From assembly GCA_963825175.1 (NCBI GenBank), contig CAWGSA010000001.1, positions 62,001 through 126,000 on the forward strand: a stretch of 64,000 bases of DNA. Direction: 5' to 3'. The first letter of the stretch is position 1. Each line of letters begins with the position of its first letter. This DNA comes from DATFTF01 sp963825175 (GTDB taxonomy: Bacteria; Acidobacteriota; Thermoanaerobaculia; UBA5066; Gp7-AA6). Made by a program: the position numbers and the translations under genes. The notes beneath the pieces are model-generated. The model worked only from the letters and a program-made list of their open reading frames with translations, was not told the origin of the DNA and did not search any database. Below are positions 9,578-17,057 of the stretch, one piece after another.

Positions 9578-10027
9578 CTATTTCCGCTTGCGCGTCGCGG
9601 CGGCCTTCCGGGCCGACCGAGACCGGGCCGCCTTCGATCGCTTCGCCGCGGCGCCCCGGGCCTGCCTCGAGAGGGCTTTCTTCGAAGCCGCGCCGCGGCC
9701 CTCGCGCTTGAGCGCGGCGCGGACCGCCCGCGAGCGGGTCGGAGACGGCCGCCGTCCCGAGGCGGACTCGCCCTTGCGCGTGTCCCGGGCCGCCTGGCGC
9801 CGGGTCCGCGCCGAGGTCGTCCCCTTCTTGGGCGGCGGAAGCTTCACGCCGGCGCGGCGCGCCTTGGACAGGCCGATGGCGATGGCCTGCGTGGTCGATT
9901 CGGCGCCGTGCTTGCCCTCCCGGATGTGTTCGATTTCCTCGTGGACGAACTCGCCGGCTTGGGTGCTCGGCGATTTGCCTTCTTCCTTGTCCTTCTCCGC
10001 GCGCTCCAGCGTCTCTTTGTCCGGCAT
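9578..10027 (-). CDS. DUF6496-type small basic protein
   Basis: 149 residues. The N-terminal half (residues 1-70) is acidic and helical, with a conserved FVHEEIEHIREGKHGAEST segment and a TTQAIAIGLSKARRAGVKL segment that I recognise as the DUF6496 family. The C-terminal half is an Arg/Lys/Ala/Ser-rich low-complexity tail (AAKRSKAARSRSARK), like histone-H1-type tails. ATG at 10027 is preceded by AAAGGAG, a good ribosome site. A nucleic-acid-binding or nucleoid role is an inference from composition only. Stands alone between the asparagine-synthetase-like gene and a heptad array. Confidence 0.65.
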   Translation of the reverse strand: MPDKETLERAEKDKEEGKSPSTQAGEFVHEEIEHIREGKHGAESTTQAIAIGLSKARRAGVKLPPPKKGTTSARTRRQAARDTRKGESASGRRPSPTRSRAVRAALKREGRGAASKKALSRQARGAAAKRSKAARSRSARKAAATRKRK

Positions 10028-10107
10028 GGGATCTCCTTTGGTCGGGGACGTCCCCCATGGATGTCCTCCGTGAATCGGAAGGAGCAAGAGCGATGCCTCC
10101 GTCACAA

Positions 10108-10149
10108 GAGACTGAGGACCGGGGACTGAGGACTGAGGACTCGAGACGC
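10108..10149 (-). repeat. Heptad tandem array downstream of nagB
   Basis: Six period-7 units close to AGGACTG on the plus strand (CAGTCCT on the nagB strand). It begins about 42 bases after the nagB stop codon rather than at it. The same unit type recurs at 23675-23786. Confidence 0.75.
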
Positions 10150-10190
10150 TCGGGCCACAGTGCCGCTTCCAGGACGCAGCGAGAGAACGC

Positions 10191-10940
10191 TCAGAGCAGC
10201 CTGGCCGCGGCCTCGTCCGCGATCACCGCCAATCGCGGGTGCAGGGACAGGAAGGACGCCGGGAGACGCGGGGTGACGGGGCCGCGCAAAGCGGCGAAGA
10301 GCGGGCGCGATTTTTCCGCCCCCGTGGCCACCAGAAGGATCGCACGGGCCGAGAGGACGATCTCGATCCCCATGGTCAGGGCCCCCCGCGGGACCGGCCG
10401 CACGCCGTCCTCGGCGAGCTGCGACCGCGTCGCCGCGGAGAGGCGCACGGGAGCCGTTCGCGGGGGCAGAGCGCGGCCCGGCTCGAGATAGGCGACGTGT
10501 CCGTTCACGCCGATTCCCACGAGCGCGAGGTCGGCCGGGCCGGCTCGCTCGAGCTCCCGCTCGAAACGCCGGCACTCCGCCTCCGAATCCGCGGCGTCGC
10601 CGCGCAAAAAGTGGATACGAGCCGGATCGAGTCTCACCTTCGAGAAGAGATGGCGCTCCATGAACGAACGAAAGCTCCGCGGATCCTCCGGAGGAACCGA
10701 CACCTCATCGAGATTCCAGGTCGCACATCGGCCGAAGGGTGCCTGCCCGCTCCGATGGAGCCTCACGAGCTCCCGGTACACCGGCACCATGGTGCGGCCA
10801 GACGCGAGAATCAGCCGAGAGGCCCCCCGCCGTTTGAGCGTCGCCGCGATGCGCTCCGCCGCCGCCTTCGCGGCTCGCCGCGGGTCGGGAAGAATCAGGA
10901 TTTCCGGGGGTCGCGGCGCGGCGCGCGCCTCACGCCTCAC
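10191..10940 (-). CDS. nagB: Glucosamine-6-phosphate deaminase / 6-phosphogluconolactonase-family protein
   Basis: About 249 residues. NagB converts glucosamine-6-phosphate to fructose-6-phosphate and ammonia in the cytosol, joining amino-sugar recycling to glycolysis. Seen motifs: LILASGRTMVPVYREL (phosphate-binding loop region), TWNLDEV (the catalytic Asp region) and LVGIGVNGHVAYLEPG, matching the GIGxDGHIAFNEPG block with the catalytic His. Because SOL/NagB folds are shared, 6-phosphogluconolactonase is the alternative; the active-site block and neighbours favour NagB. The first dozen residues (RREARAAPRPP) are encoded by the heptad array at 10927-10961, so the true start is uncertain: the array itself supplies GTG codons. 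It lies downstream of the ChbG-like gene and kinase on the same strand. Confidence 0.75.
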   Translation of the reverse strand: MRREARAAPRPPEILILPDPRRAAKAAAERIAATLKRRGASRLILASGRTMVPVYRELVRLHRSGQAPFGRCATWNLDEVSVPPEDPRSFRSFMERHLFSKVRLDPARIHFLRGDAADSEAECRRFERELERAGPADLALVGIGVNGHVAYLEPGRALPPRTAPVRLSAATRSQLAEDGVRPVPRGALTMGIEIVLSARAILLVATGAEKSRPLFAALRGPVTPRLPASFLSLHPRLAVIADEAAARLL

Positions 10941-10961
10941 GCCTTACGCCTCACGCCCGTC
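10927..10961 (-). repeat. Heptad tandem array at the ChbG-like stop codon
   Basis: Period-7 units read on the minus strand from the TAG stop: a variant unit, then GCGTGAG, GCGTAAG, GCGTGAG. Stop triplets occur in all three frames within 30 bases. The array fills the whole gap to nagB and overlaps its predicted start. Confidence 0.8.
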
Positions 10962-11716
10962 TACAGCCGATCGAAGCCGATCAACTCGATTCCGCGGCGG
11001 TCCAGAACCTGCGGAATCTCCGCATCGCACAGAAGCTCGATCTCCCGCGCCCGCTCCTTGGCGTAGGTGCTCGTGCGCAGGAGCTCGTCGTCGGGATGGC
11101 CCGGATGACACATCAGCTCGCTGGTTCCGTCGGGCAGGGCCTCGATGAGCATGTGGAGGTTCTCGCGGGAGGCGCCGTCGCCGTAGAACGATTCCAGAAA
11201 CCAGTCCGGCACGCGCAGTCCGTCCGCGCGAAGCTGCTCGCGAGCCCGCGCGCTGGCGGCCCGCACCGGAAGGCCGCGCTGCCGCGCCACGTCGGCGAAC
11301 ACCGGCTGCACCGCCGGGTGGAGGGCGCAATGGTGATGCGAGTCGAGGTGCGAGGGCGCGCGCCCGGCGATCACTTCGAAGATCGCGATCTGGGCGGAGA
11401 TCTCTCGCCGCACCTCGTCGGCCGGCAGCGCCTTGGGAAGCTCTGTGGCGTCCTTGACGAAGCGGCCGCCCGGCGCGAGCGTCGGCACCGAGGAAGGCGC
11501 GGAGGCCGGCGTCCCGCCCCCGGTCAGCACGACGTGAAGCCCGAGCGAGAGGCGAGGGGCCTGCTCGAGGGCCTGGCGGACTCCCTCGGGCGCGGCCCGC
11601 TCCAGGATCATGACGGTGGCCGAGGAAACGATCCCCTTCAAGTGCGCCTCGAGGGTTCCCTCGACGACACCGGGCGTCCGGCCGAAGTCGTCGGCATTGA
11701 CGATGAGGCGTTTCAT
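10961..11716 (-). CDS. ChbG/YdjC-family carbohydrate deacetylase
   Basis: 251 residues. Family members are metal-dependent deacetylases acting on N-acetylated di/oligosaccharides (ChbG removes an acetyl group from chitooligosaccharides). The N-terminal IVNADDFGRTPGV carries the metal-binding Asp, and SHLDSHHHCALHP carries the His ligands; GLHVVLTGG matches the conserved third block. Length is normal for the family. It starts 13 bases after the BadF-type kinase stop, in an apparent operon with nagB. No nagA is visible in the window, so this enzyme might supply deacetylation for amino sugars here; that is inference. The stop codon is flush with a heptad array. Confidence 0.8.
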   Translation of the reverse strand: MKRLIVNADDFGRTPGVVEGTLEAHLKGIVSSATVMILERAAPEGVRQALEQAPRLSLGLHVVLTGGGTPASAPSSVPTLAPGGRFVKDATELPKALPADEVRREISAQIAIFEVIAGRAPSHLDSHHHCALHPAVQPVFADVARQRGLPVRAASARAREQLRADGLRVPDWFLESFYGDGASRENLHMLIEALPDGTSELMCHPGHPDDELLRTSTYAKERAREIELLCDAEIPQVLDRRGIELIGFDRL

Positions 11717-11729
11717 GACCGCCGACAGT

Positions 11730-12659
11730 CTAACTTCTCCCCGCGTTCCCGGACCCGGCCAGCTCTTCCAGAGCGAGTTTCACGGCTCCCGTCGCGGCCT
11801 CCACGTCCAGACGGCGGACCCGGGCATTCTTCGTCGACAGTCTCCGGGAGACCGCGGATTCCAGCCCGGGGAGCGCGGAGAAGGTGCCGCCCGCCATCAC
11901 GACGTCGTAGGCCGAGGGCTCGAGGTCGAGCCGCTCGATCACGGTTCGGGCCGCGAGCACGAGCTCGCCCGCGGCCGCTTCGAGGATCTTGGCGGCCACG
12001 GCGTCTCCGGCCAGAGCGGCCGCCTCGACCTTCGCCGAAAAGATCGCCACCCGGTGGCGGGGATAGTCCGAATCGTAGACCGCGGAGACCAGACCGTCGA
12101 CACCCGAGACGCCGAAGTGCGCCAAGAGCGCGGCAGCGAGCGACGTGTCCGGGCCGCGGCCGTCGGCGCCGCGCAGAACGGCGCGGATCGCCCGCTCGCC
12201 GATCCAGAAGCCGGAGCCCTCGTCGCCGACGTGCCAGCCCCATCCGCCCGCGCGCGCCACGTCCCCCCGCGCGTTGCGCCCCCACGCGATCGATCCGGTT
12301 CCGCACACCAGCGCCAGGCCCACCCGCAGCGTCGAGCCGGCGACGAAGGCGATGCGCGCGTCGTTGGTGACCAGAACGCGGCGCCGGAAACCGATGCGCC
12401 GCAGGACGCCGAGCAGCACTTCCTGGTCCCTGGGCCGGTCGGCCCCGGCGATGCCGAGCGCGACGGCGTCCGGGACCACGCCGGCCTGACTCTCCGCGTC
12501 CTCGATGACGTTGTGGAGAACCTTCTCCACCTCCAGCTCGCCGTGGGTCTTCAAGTTTGCGCCGCCCCCGCGGGCCTCCCCCACCACGCGCCCCGTCTCG
12601 TCGGCCAGAAGGGCGCGCGTCTTCGTTCCGCCCGCATCGATTCCCAGCACGTGGCGCAT
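11730..12659 (-). CDS. BadF/BadG-type sugar kinase, probable N-acetylglucosamine/N-acetylmuramic acid kinase
   Basis: 309 residues, ASKHA fold ATPase. N-terminal VLGIDAGGTKTRALLAD is the phosphate-1 motif, LVTNDARIAFVAG carries the catalytic Asp region, LVCGTGSIAWG is phosphate-2, and VVMAGGTFSALPGL the adenosine motif; GWHVGDEGSGFWIG is the conserved block of GlcNAc kinases. Cytosolic phosphorylation of GlcNAc or MurNAc is the likely reaction; Clostridium MurK, which does both, belongs to this group. Next to AmpG-type permease, ChbG-like deacetylase and NagB, with MurQ at the window edge, it would supply MurNAc-6-P for MurQ. Substrate specificity cannot be read from sequence alone. Confidence 0.8.
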   Translation of the reverse strand: MRHVLGIDAGGTKTRALLADETGRVVGEARGGGANLKTHGELEVEKVLHNVIEDAESQAGVVPDAVALGIAGADRPRDQEVLLGVLRRIGFRRRVLVTNDARIAFVAGSTLRVGLALVCGTGSIAWGRNARGDVARAGGWGWHVGDEGSGFWIGERAIRAVLRGADGRGPDTSLAAALLAHFGVSGVDGLVSAVYDSDYPRHRVAIFSAKVEAAALAGDAVAAKILEAAAGELVLAARTVIERLDLEPSAYDVVMAGGTFSALPGLESAVSRRLSTKNARVRRLDVEAATGAVKLALEELAGSGNAGRS

Positions 12660-12682
12660 GGCCCAGGATTATGCCTCCCGCT

Positions 12683-14293
12683 CTACGCTCGGACGCCTCG
12701 CCGTGCGGCGATGACGGCACCGGCCGCCACGCCGACGAAAATTCCGAAGATGACGGGGCCCGCCAGGCGGAGCCAGTCCGCGGCGGTCACGGGCGAACAG
12801 AGCCGGGTGACTTCGGCCCAGAGACGGACGCCCGCCCCGGGGTGCGCGCGCGCCGATTTGAGCGCCGCGAGCAGGGCGGAGGTCGCGGCCGCCGTGAGAA
12901 AACCCACGGCTCCAGCGACGAATCCGGATCGCGCCAGGCTCGCCCGGCTGACCGGCTCCCTCCGCGCCTCGTCGCTCAGCTCGAGATCCGGCTCCCGGAC
13001 CGACGGAGGCACGAAGCGGTAGAGCAGCATCAGCCCGGGCACCGAGGCAAGAACGCTCACGACGAAGAAGGGCGTCCACCCGATCGCGTCGACCAGGAAA
13101 CCGGCCGGCGGACCGACGAGCGTCCGGCCCAGCGCGAAGACGCTCGAAAAGAGCGCGTACTGAGTCGCCGAGAACTGCTTCTGCGTCAGGCGCAGGAGCA
13201 GCACGCCGAACGCCCCGGTCGCCATTGCCTGACAGGCGTTCTCGATTCCGACTGCCCCATACATGACCAGGCGGTGGGAGATCGGCTGCGTGTGCGCCGC
13301 GAGCGCGGCCGCCCCCGCCAGGCACGGCACGCCCGGCGTCATCCGATCGACCACGACGTAGCCCAGGAACCCGACCGCCTGGATGGCGCCGAAGATCCAC
13401 AGAGCGCGCCCCAGACCGATGCGGTCGGTGGCCCAGCCGCCGACGAACGTGCCGCCGATGATGGCCACCAATCCGATCGTGGCCGTGGCCAGACCGACGT
13501 CGCCGGGAGAAAAGCACTTTTGAATCAGGAAGGGCCGCGTCAGGGCGGTGGCCAGGTTCTCCCCGAACTTGTAAAGAAGGAGGAAGGCGACGATCTCGAG
13601 CGCCCGCGATTTGCGGAAGATCCCGACCAGGGGCTCGAACACGGCGTCGCGCAGCGTTCGGGGAGCGCCGGCGACCGGCGGCGGCTCCGGCGACCAGAGC
13701 ACGACGCCCATGAGGGGCAGATACAGCAGCGCTAAACCAAAGAAGACGAAACGCCAGCCCAGATGCTCTCCCAGGGTGATGGCGAGGGCGCCGGACAACA
13801 GCGTGGCGCCGCGGTACAGCGCGACGCGGGCGCCGACCGCCGTCCCCATTTCCGATCGCTCGAGCACCTCGACGGCGTACCCATCGATGGCGATGTCCTG
13901 GGAAGCCGAACCGAAGGCGATGAAGATCGAGATCACGGCCACCACTCCGACGACCGGCGCGTCCGCCTCGACGGCCAGCAGCCCGATGGAGAGCGCGAGG
14001 AGCGCCTGGAATACGATCATCCACGACCGCTTGCGGCCCAGAAAGCCGGGGCTCCAGCGATCCATGAGCGGCGCCCACAGGAACTTGAAGGTCCACGGCG
14101 CCTGGGCCAGGGAGAAAAGGCCGACGGTCCGGATGTCGACGCCCCGGTACGTCAACCACGCCGGAAGCGCGATCCAGATCAGCCCGAGCGGCAGGCCGGA
14201 GGCGAAGGACTGCAGTGTGACCGCGCCGAGCCGCCGGGAGGTCAGCGCGCTCCGCAGGCTGGCGAATGTCGATGGCCGAGCCGATTTCGGCAT
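12683..14293 (-). CDS. ampG: AmpG-like muropeptide MFS permease
   Basis: About 536 residues, inner-membrane transporter of the major facilitator superfamily with roughly 14 predicted membrane segments. Family markers: GLPLGLIWIALPAWL in the first helix, FSLAQAPWTFKFLWAPLMDRW at the helix 2-3 loop, GSASQDIAIDGYAVE, and TQKQFSATQYALFSS. AmpG imports GlcNAc-anhydroMurNAc peptides for recycling. A C-terminal extension with one or two further hydrophobic helices follows the core. I chose ATG 14293; longer starts at 14332 and 14371 exist, but the latter would translate the octad repeat (MNRWTDESMNRF). Same-strand neighbours are the kinase, deacetylase and NagB. Confidence 0.8.
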   Translation of the reverse strand: MPKSARPSTFASLRSALTSRRLGAVTLQSFASGLPLGLIWIALPAWLTYRGVDIRTVGLFSLAQAPWTFKFLWAPLMDRWSPGFLGRKRSWMIVFQALLALSIGLLAVEADAPVVGVVAVISIFIAFGSASQDIAIDGYAVEVLERSEMGTAVGARVALYRGATLLSGALAITLGEHLGWRFVFFGLALLYLPLMGVVLWSPEPPPVAGAPRTLRDAVFEPLVGIFRKSRALEIVAFLLLYKFGENLATALTRPFLIQKCFSPGDVGLATATIGLVAIIGGTFVGGWATDRIGLGRALWIFGAIQAVGFLGYVVVDRMTPGVPCLAGAAALAAHTQPISHRLVMYGAVGIENACQAMATGAFGVLLLRLTQKQFSATQYALFSSVFALGRTLVGPPAGFLVDAIGWTPFFVVSVLASVPGLMLLYRFVPPSVREPDLELSDEARREPVSRASLARSGFVAGAVGFLTAAATSALLAALKSARAHPGAGVRLWAEVTRLCSPVTAADWLRLAGPVIFGIFVGVAAGAVIAARRGVRA

Positions 14294-14337
14294 CTGAGAG
14301 ACAGTCTGGCTGAGCAACGGCATGGCTGTCATCAAGA

Positions 14338-14446
14338 ATCGGTTCATTGATTCATCGGTCCATCGGTTCATTTGCCCCGGAGTAGACTCGGCTCAACGAA
14401 ATCAATCGATGAACCGATGAACCGATGATCCGATGAACCGATCGGC
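14338..14446. repeat. Inverted pair of octad arrays between divergent ampG and M20 genes
   Basis: Left array 14338-14373: four period-8 units near ATCGGTTC. Right array 14407-14446: five units near CGATGAAC, the reverse complement of the left unit rotated. The two would form a long hairpin or cruciform around about 33 bases of spacer that must also hold both promoters. It is the one array site at gene 5' ends only, and the only clear period-8 pair. Confidence 0.8.
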
Positions 14447-14459
14447 CCGGAGGCGCACC

Positions 14460-15761
14460 ATGCTTCGCTATGTTTCGATCGCCCTGACGATCCTCTTCGC
14501 CGCAAGCACGCTGGCCGCTCAAAGCGCGCCGCCGGGCCTGGACTCCCTCTATCCCGACCTGGAGAAGCTCTCCATCGACATCCATCAGAACCCCGAGCTC
14601 TCCCAGCACGAAGAGAAGACGTCGGCCAAGCTGGCGGATCGGCTGCGGGCGCTGGGATTCCGCGTCACCGACCACGTCGGGGGCTTCGGCGTCGTGGGGA
14701 TCCTGGAGAACGGCAAGGGGCCGACGGTGATGGTGCGCACCGAGCTCGACGCCCTGCCGGTCGAGGAGAAGACGGGTCTCCCCTACGCCAGCCACGTGAC
14801 GGCCAGGGACGACACGGGCGCGACCGTGCCGGTGGCGCACGCCTGCGGCCACGACATCCACATGGCGGCCTGGGCGGGGACTGCGACGCTGCTGTCCAGG
14901 TCGAAGGACCGCTGGCGCGGCACCCTGGTCATGATCGCGCAGCCGGACGAGGAGAAGGACAGCGGAGCCCGAAGCATGCTGGCCGACGGACTCTTCACGA
15001 AGTTCCCCAGGCCCGACTTCGCGATCGCCATCCACGACGACGCCGATATTCCCGCCGGGACGATCGGCTGGATCTCCGGCTACGCTCTGGCCAATGTCGA
15101 CTCCGTGGACGTCACGATCTACGGCCGGGGCGGGCATGGAGCCGCGCCGTACCGGACGGTCGACCCCATCGTCATCGCCGCGCGCACGGTCGTCGCCCTC
15201 CAGACCATCGTCTCCCGCGAGATCAACCCGGTCGACCCGTCGGTCGTGACGGTCGGGTCGATCCACGGGGGCACCAAGCACAACATCATTCCCGACGAGG
15301 TCAAGCTCCAGATCACCGTGCGCTCCTACAAGGACGAAGTGCGCAAGCATCTTCTGGAAGCGATCGCGCGGATCGCGAAAGGCGAGGCCATGGCTGCGGG
15401 AGCGCCCCGAGAGCCGTTGGTCAAGGTCGCCGACGGCGATCCGGCCGTCTACAACGATCCGGCGCTGGTCAAGCGGCTGACCGAAGTCTTCCGCCGCCAA
15501 TTCGGCTCCGACCGGGTCGTCGAGATGCCGCCCAAGATGGTCTCCGAGGACTTCTCGGAGTACGGACGGGCCGGCGTGCCTTCGGCGATCTTCTTCGTCG
15601 GAGCAGTCGATCCCGGCAAGCTCGCGGCGGCCAAGGCCGGAGGTCCGCCGATCCCCGGGCTCCATTCCTCGCAGTGGGCTCCGGAGCGGGAGCCGACGAT
15701 CAAGGCCGGTGTGACGGCGGAAGTGGCGGCGGTGATGGACCTGTTGAAGAAACCGTCGTGA
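14460..15761 (+). CDS. M20-family amidohydrolase (secreted)
   Basis: 433 residues. Start ATG 14460 follows GGAGG at 6 bases and opens a signal peptide (LTILFAASTLAAQS). Metal-ligand motifs of the M20D/hippurate-hydrolase group are present: a VRTELDALPVEE segment, HACGHDIHMA (CGHD metal site), QPDEEKDSGARSM (general base Glu pair), and GGTKHNIIPDEV in the dimerisation domain. The family hydrolyses N-acyl or peptide bonds; N-acyl amino acids or short peptides are likely substrates, acting in the periplasm if the signal is real. An upstream ATG at 14433 would be encoded by the octad repeat and is less likely. The TGA stop lies within the first unit of a heptad array. Confidence 0.8.
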   Translation: MLRYVSIALTILFAASTLAAQSAPPGLDSLYPDLEKLSIDIHQNPELSQHEEKTSAKLADRLRALGFRVTDHVGGFGVVGILENGKGPTVMVRTELDALPVEEKTGLPYASHVTARDDTGATVPVAHACGHDIHMAAWAGTATLLSRSKDRWRGTLVMIAQPDEEKDSGARSMLADGLFTKFPRPDFAIAIHDDADIPAGTIGWISGYALANVDSVDVTIYGRGGHGAAPYRTVDPIVIAARTVVALQTIVSREINPVDPSVVTVGSIHGGTKHNIIPDEVKLQITVRSYKDEVRKHLLEAIARIAKGEAMAAGAPREPLVKVADGDPAVYNDPALVKRLTEVFRRQFGSDRVVEMPPKMVSEDFSEYGRAGVPSAIFFVGAVDPGKLAAAKAGGPPIPGLHSSQWAPEREPTIKAGVTAEVAAVMDLLKKPS

Positions 15762-15785
15762 GGCGTGAGGTGTCAGGCGTGAGGC
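15758..15785 (+). repeat. Heptad tandem array on the M20 stop codon
   Basis: Four period-7 units GTGAGGC, GTGAGGT, GTCAGGC, GTGAGGC; the TGA stop of the M20 gene is inside the first unit. Confidence 0.8.
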
Positions 15786-15847
15786 GAAGCTCCGGAGACG
15801 GCAGAGACCCCTCGTAAGACGGCATCAAATCTGCACTTCTCCGGGCC

Positions 15848-16747
15848 GTGGACACCTTCCTCGACCACCGCCTCTTTCGCGTCGGGGGCGCGCCGGTCAC
15901 GGTCGGGAGTCTGATCGCGTTCGTCGCGATCCTGGCCCTGTCCTTCCTCGTGTCGCGCCTGGTCCAGCGGCTCGTGGTCAACCGGCTCCTCACGCACCGC
16001 CTGAATCTCGGCGTGCGCTACGCGATCGGCCGTTTCTTGCGCTACGTGATCCTCCTGGTGGGCACGTTCATTGCGCTGGAGACCGTCGGCGTCAGCGTCG
16101 GGGCTCTGGCAGCATTTTTCGCGGCGCTCGGCGTGGGAATCGGCTTCGGCCTGCAGGACATCGCCAAGAATTTCGTATCCGGTTTGATCCTCTTGGTCGA
16201 GCGGCCGATCCAGGTGGGCGATCGCATCGACATCGGTGACGCCAGCGGCGACGTCGTCGAGATCCGCACGCGGGCCACGGTCGTGCGCACCAACGACGAT
16301 GTGCACCTGATCATCCCCAACTCGAAGTTCATCTCCGACACCGTGACCAACCGTTCCTACGGGAACCCGCGCGTCCGCTACCGGGCGCCGATCGGCGTGG
16401 CCTACGGCTCCGACCCCCGGCGCGTGGAGAACGCCCTTCTGGAAGCCGCGCGGTCGAGCCCCGGCGTCCTGGACAACCCTGCCCCCACCGTCCGCTTCCG
16501 CGGATTCGGCGAGTCGTCGCTCGACTTCGAGCTCCAATGCTGGACCTCGGCCATGCTCCACCGCCAGGGAGCCTTCCGCAGCGACCTGAATTTCGCCATT
16601 CACGATGTGCTGAAGGCCCGAGGGATCGAAATCCCCTTCCCCCAACGCGACGTCCGCGTCCGGCTCTCGAGCGAAGCGTCCTTCAGAGAGAAAGGCGACG
16701 CGCCGGCACGGAAGGTGCAATCCCCAGCGGCGGAGGATCACTCATGA
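15848..16747 (+). CDS. Small-conductance mechanosensitive channel, MscS family
   Basis: 299 residues, GTG start. Three membrane segments in the first 110 residues, with the pore-lining third helix rich in Gly/Ala (GALAAFFAALGVGIGFGLQDIAKNF), then the beta domain (RPIQVGDRIDIG, VVRTNDDVHLIIPNSKF) and the mixed C-terminal domain. The protein opens under membrane tension to release solutes in hypo-osmotic shock. Its TGA overlaps the ATG of the CsbD gene (ATGA), so the two are translationally coupled, consistent with a shared stress role. The C-terminal 25 residues are an Arg/Lys-rich extension. Confidence 0.85.
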   Translation: MDTFLDHRLFRVGGAPVTVGSLIAFVAILALSFLVSRLVQRLVVNRLLTHRLNLGVRYAIGRFLRYVILLVGTFIALETVGVSVGALAAFFAALGVGIGFGLQDIAKNFVSGLILLVERPIQVGDRIDIGDASGDVVEIRTRATVVRTNDDVHLIIPNSKFISDTVTNRSYGNPRVRYRAPIGVAYGSDPRRVENALLEAARSSPGVLDNPAPTVRFRGFGESSLDFELQCWTSAMLHRQGAFRSDLNFAIHDVLKARGIEIPFPQRDVRVRLSSEASFREKGDAPARKVQSPAAEDHS

Positions 16748-16947
16748 ACCGCGACGAGATCGAAGGCAAGAAAGAGAATTTCAAGGGCCGCGTCAAGGAG
16801 GCCACCGGCGTCCTGACCGGCAACGAGGACCTCGAGACCGAAGGCGCCGGCGAGCGCTCGGAAGGCGCTCTGCGAGAGAAGAGCGGCACCCTCCGACGCA
16901 AGGTCGGCGAGGCACTCGAGGACCTCGGCAAGAACGTCAAGAGATAG
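16744..16947 (+). CDS. CsbD-family general stress protein
   Basis: 67 residues, highly charged and helical: MNRDEIEGKKENFKGRVKEA at the N-terminus is the family hallmark, with GNEDLETEGAGERSEG in the middle. CsbD-like proteins are induced by general stress or phosphate limitation in several bacteria; molecular function is unknown. GGAGG lies 8 bases before the ATG, inside the end of the mechanosensitive channel gene. Confidence 0.85.
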   Translation: MNRDEIEGKKENFKGRVKEATGVLTGNEDLETEGAGERSEGALREKSGTLRRKVGEALEDLGKNVKR

Positions 16948-16957
16948 TCGTTTTCGC

Positions 16958-17006
16958 GCGGGAGGCGCGACGCGGAAGGCGGGAGGCGGAAAGCGGAAGG
17001 CGCCGC
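16958..17006 (+). repeat. Heptad tandem array downstream of the CsbD gene
   Basis: Seven period-7 units alternating between GCGGAAG and GCGGGAG with variants, starting 10 bases after the TAG stop. The unit matches the GCGGAAG core at the end of the structured repeat family and the array at 32374. Confidence 0.8.
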
Positions 17007-17057
17007 ATCTGGGCGTTTTCTGTTTGAGCCGCGCCTCGGTTCGGGAATAATGCTCGA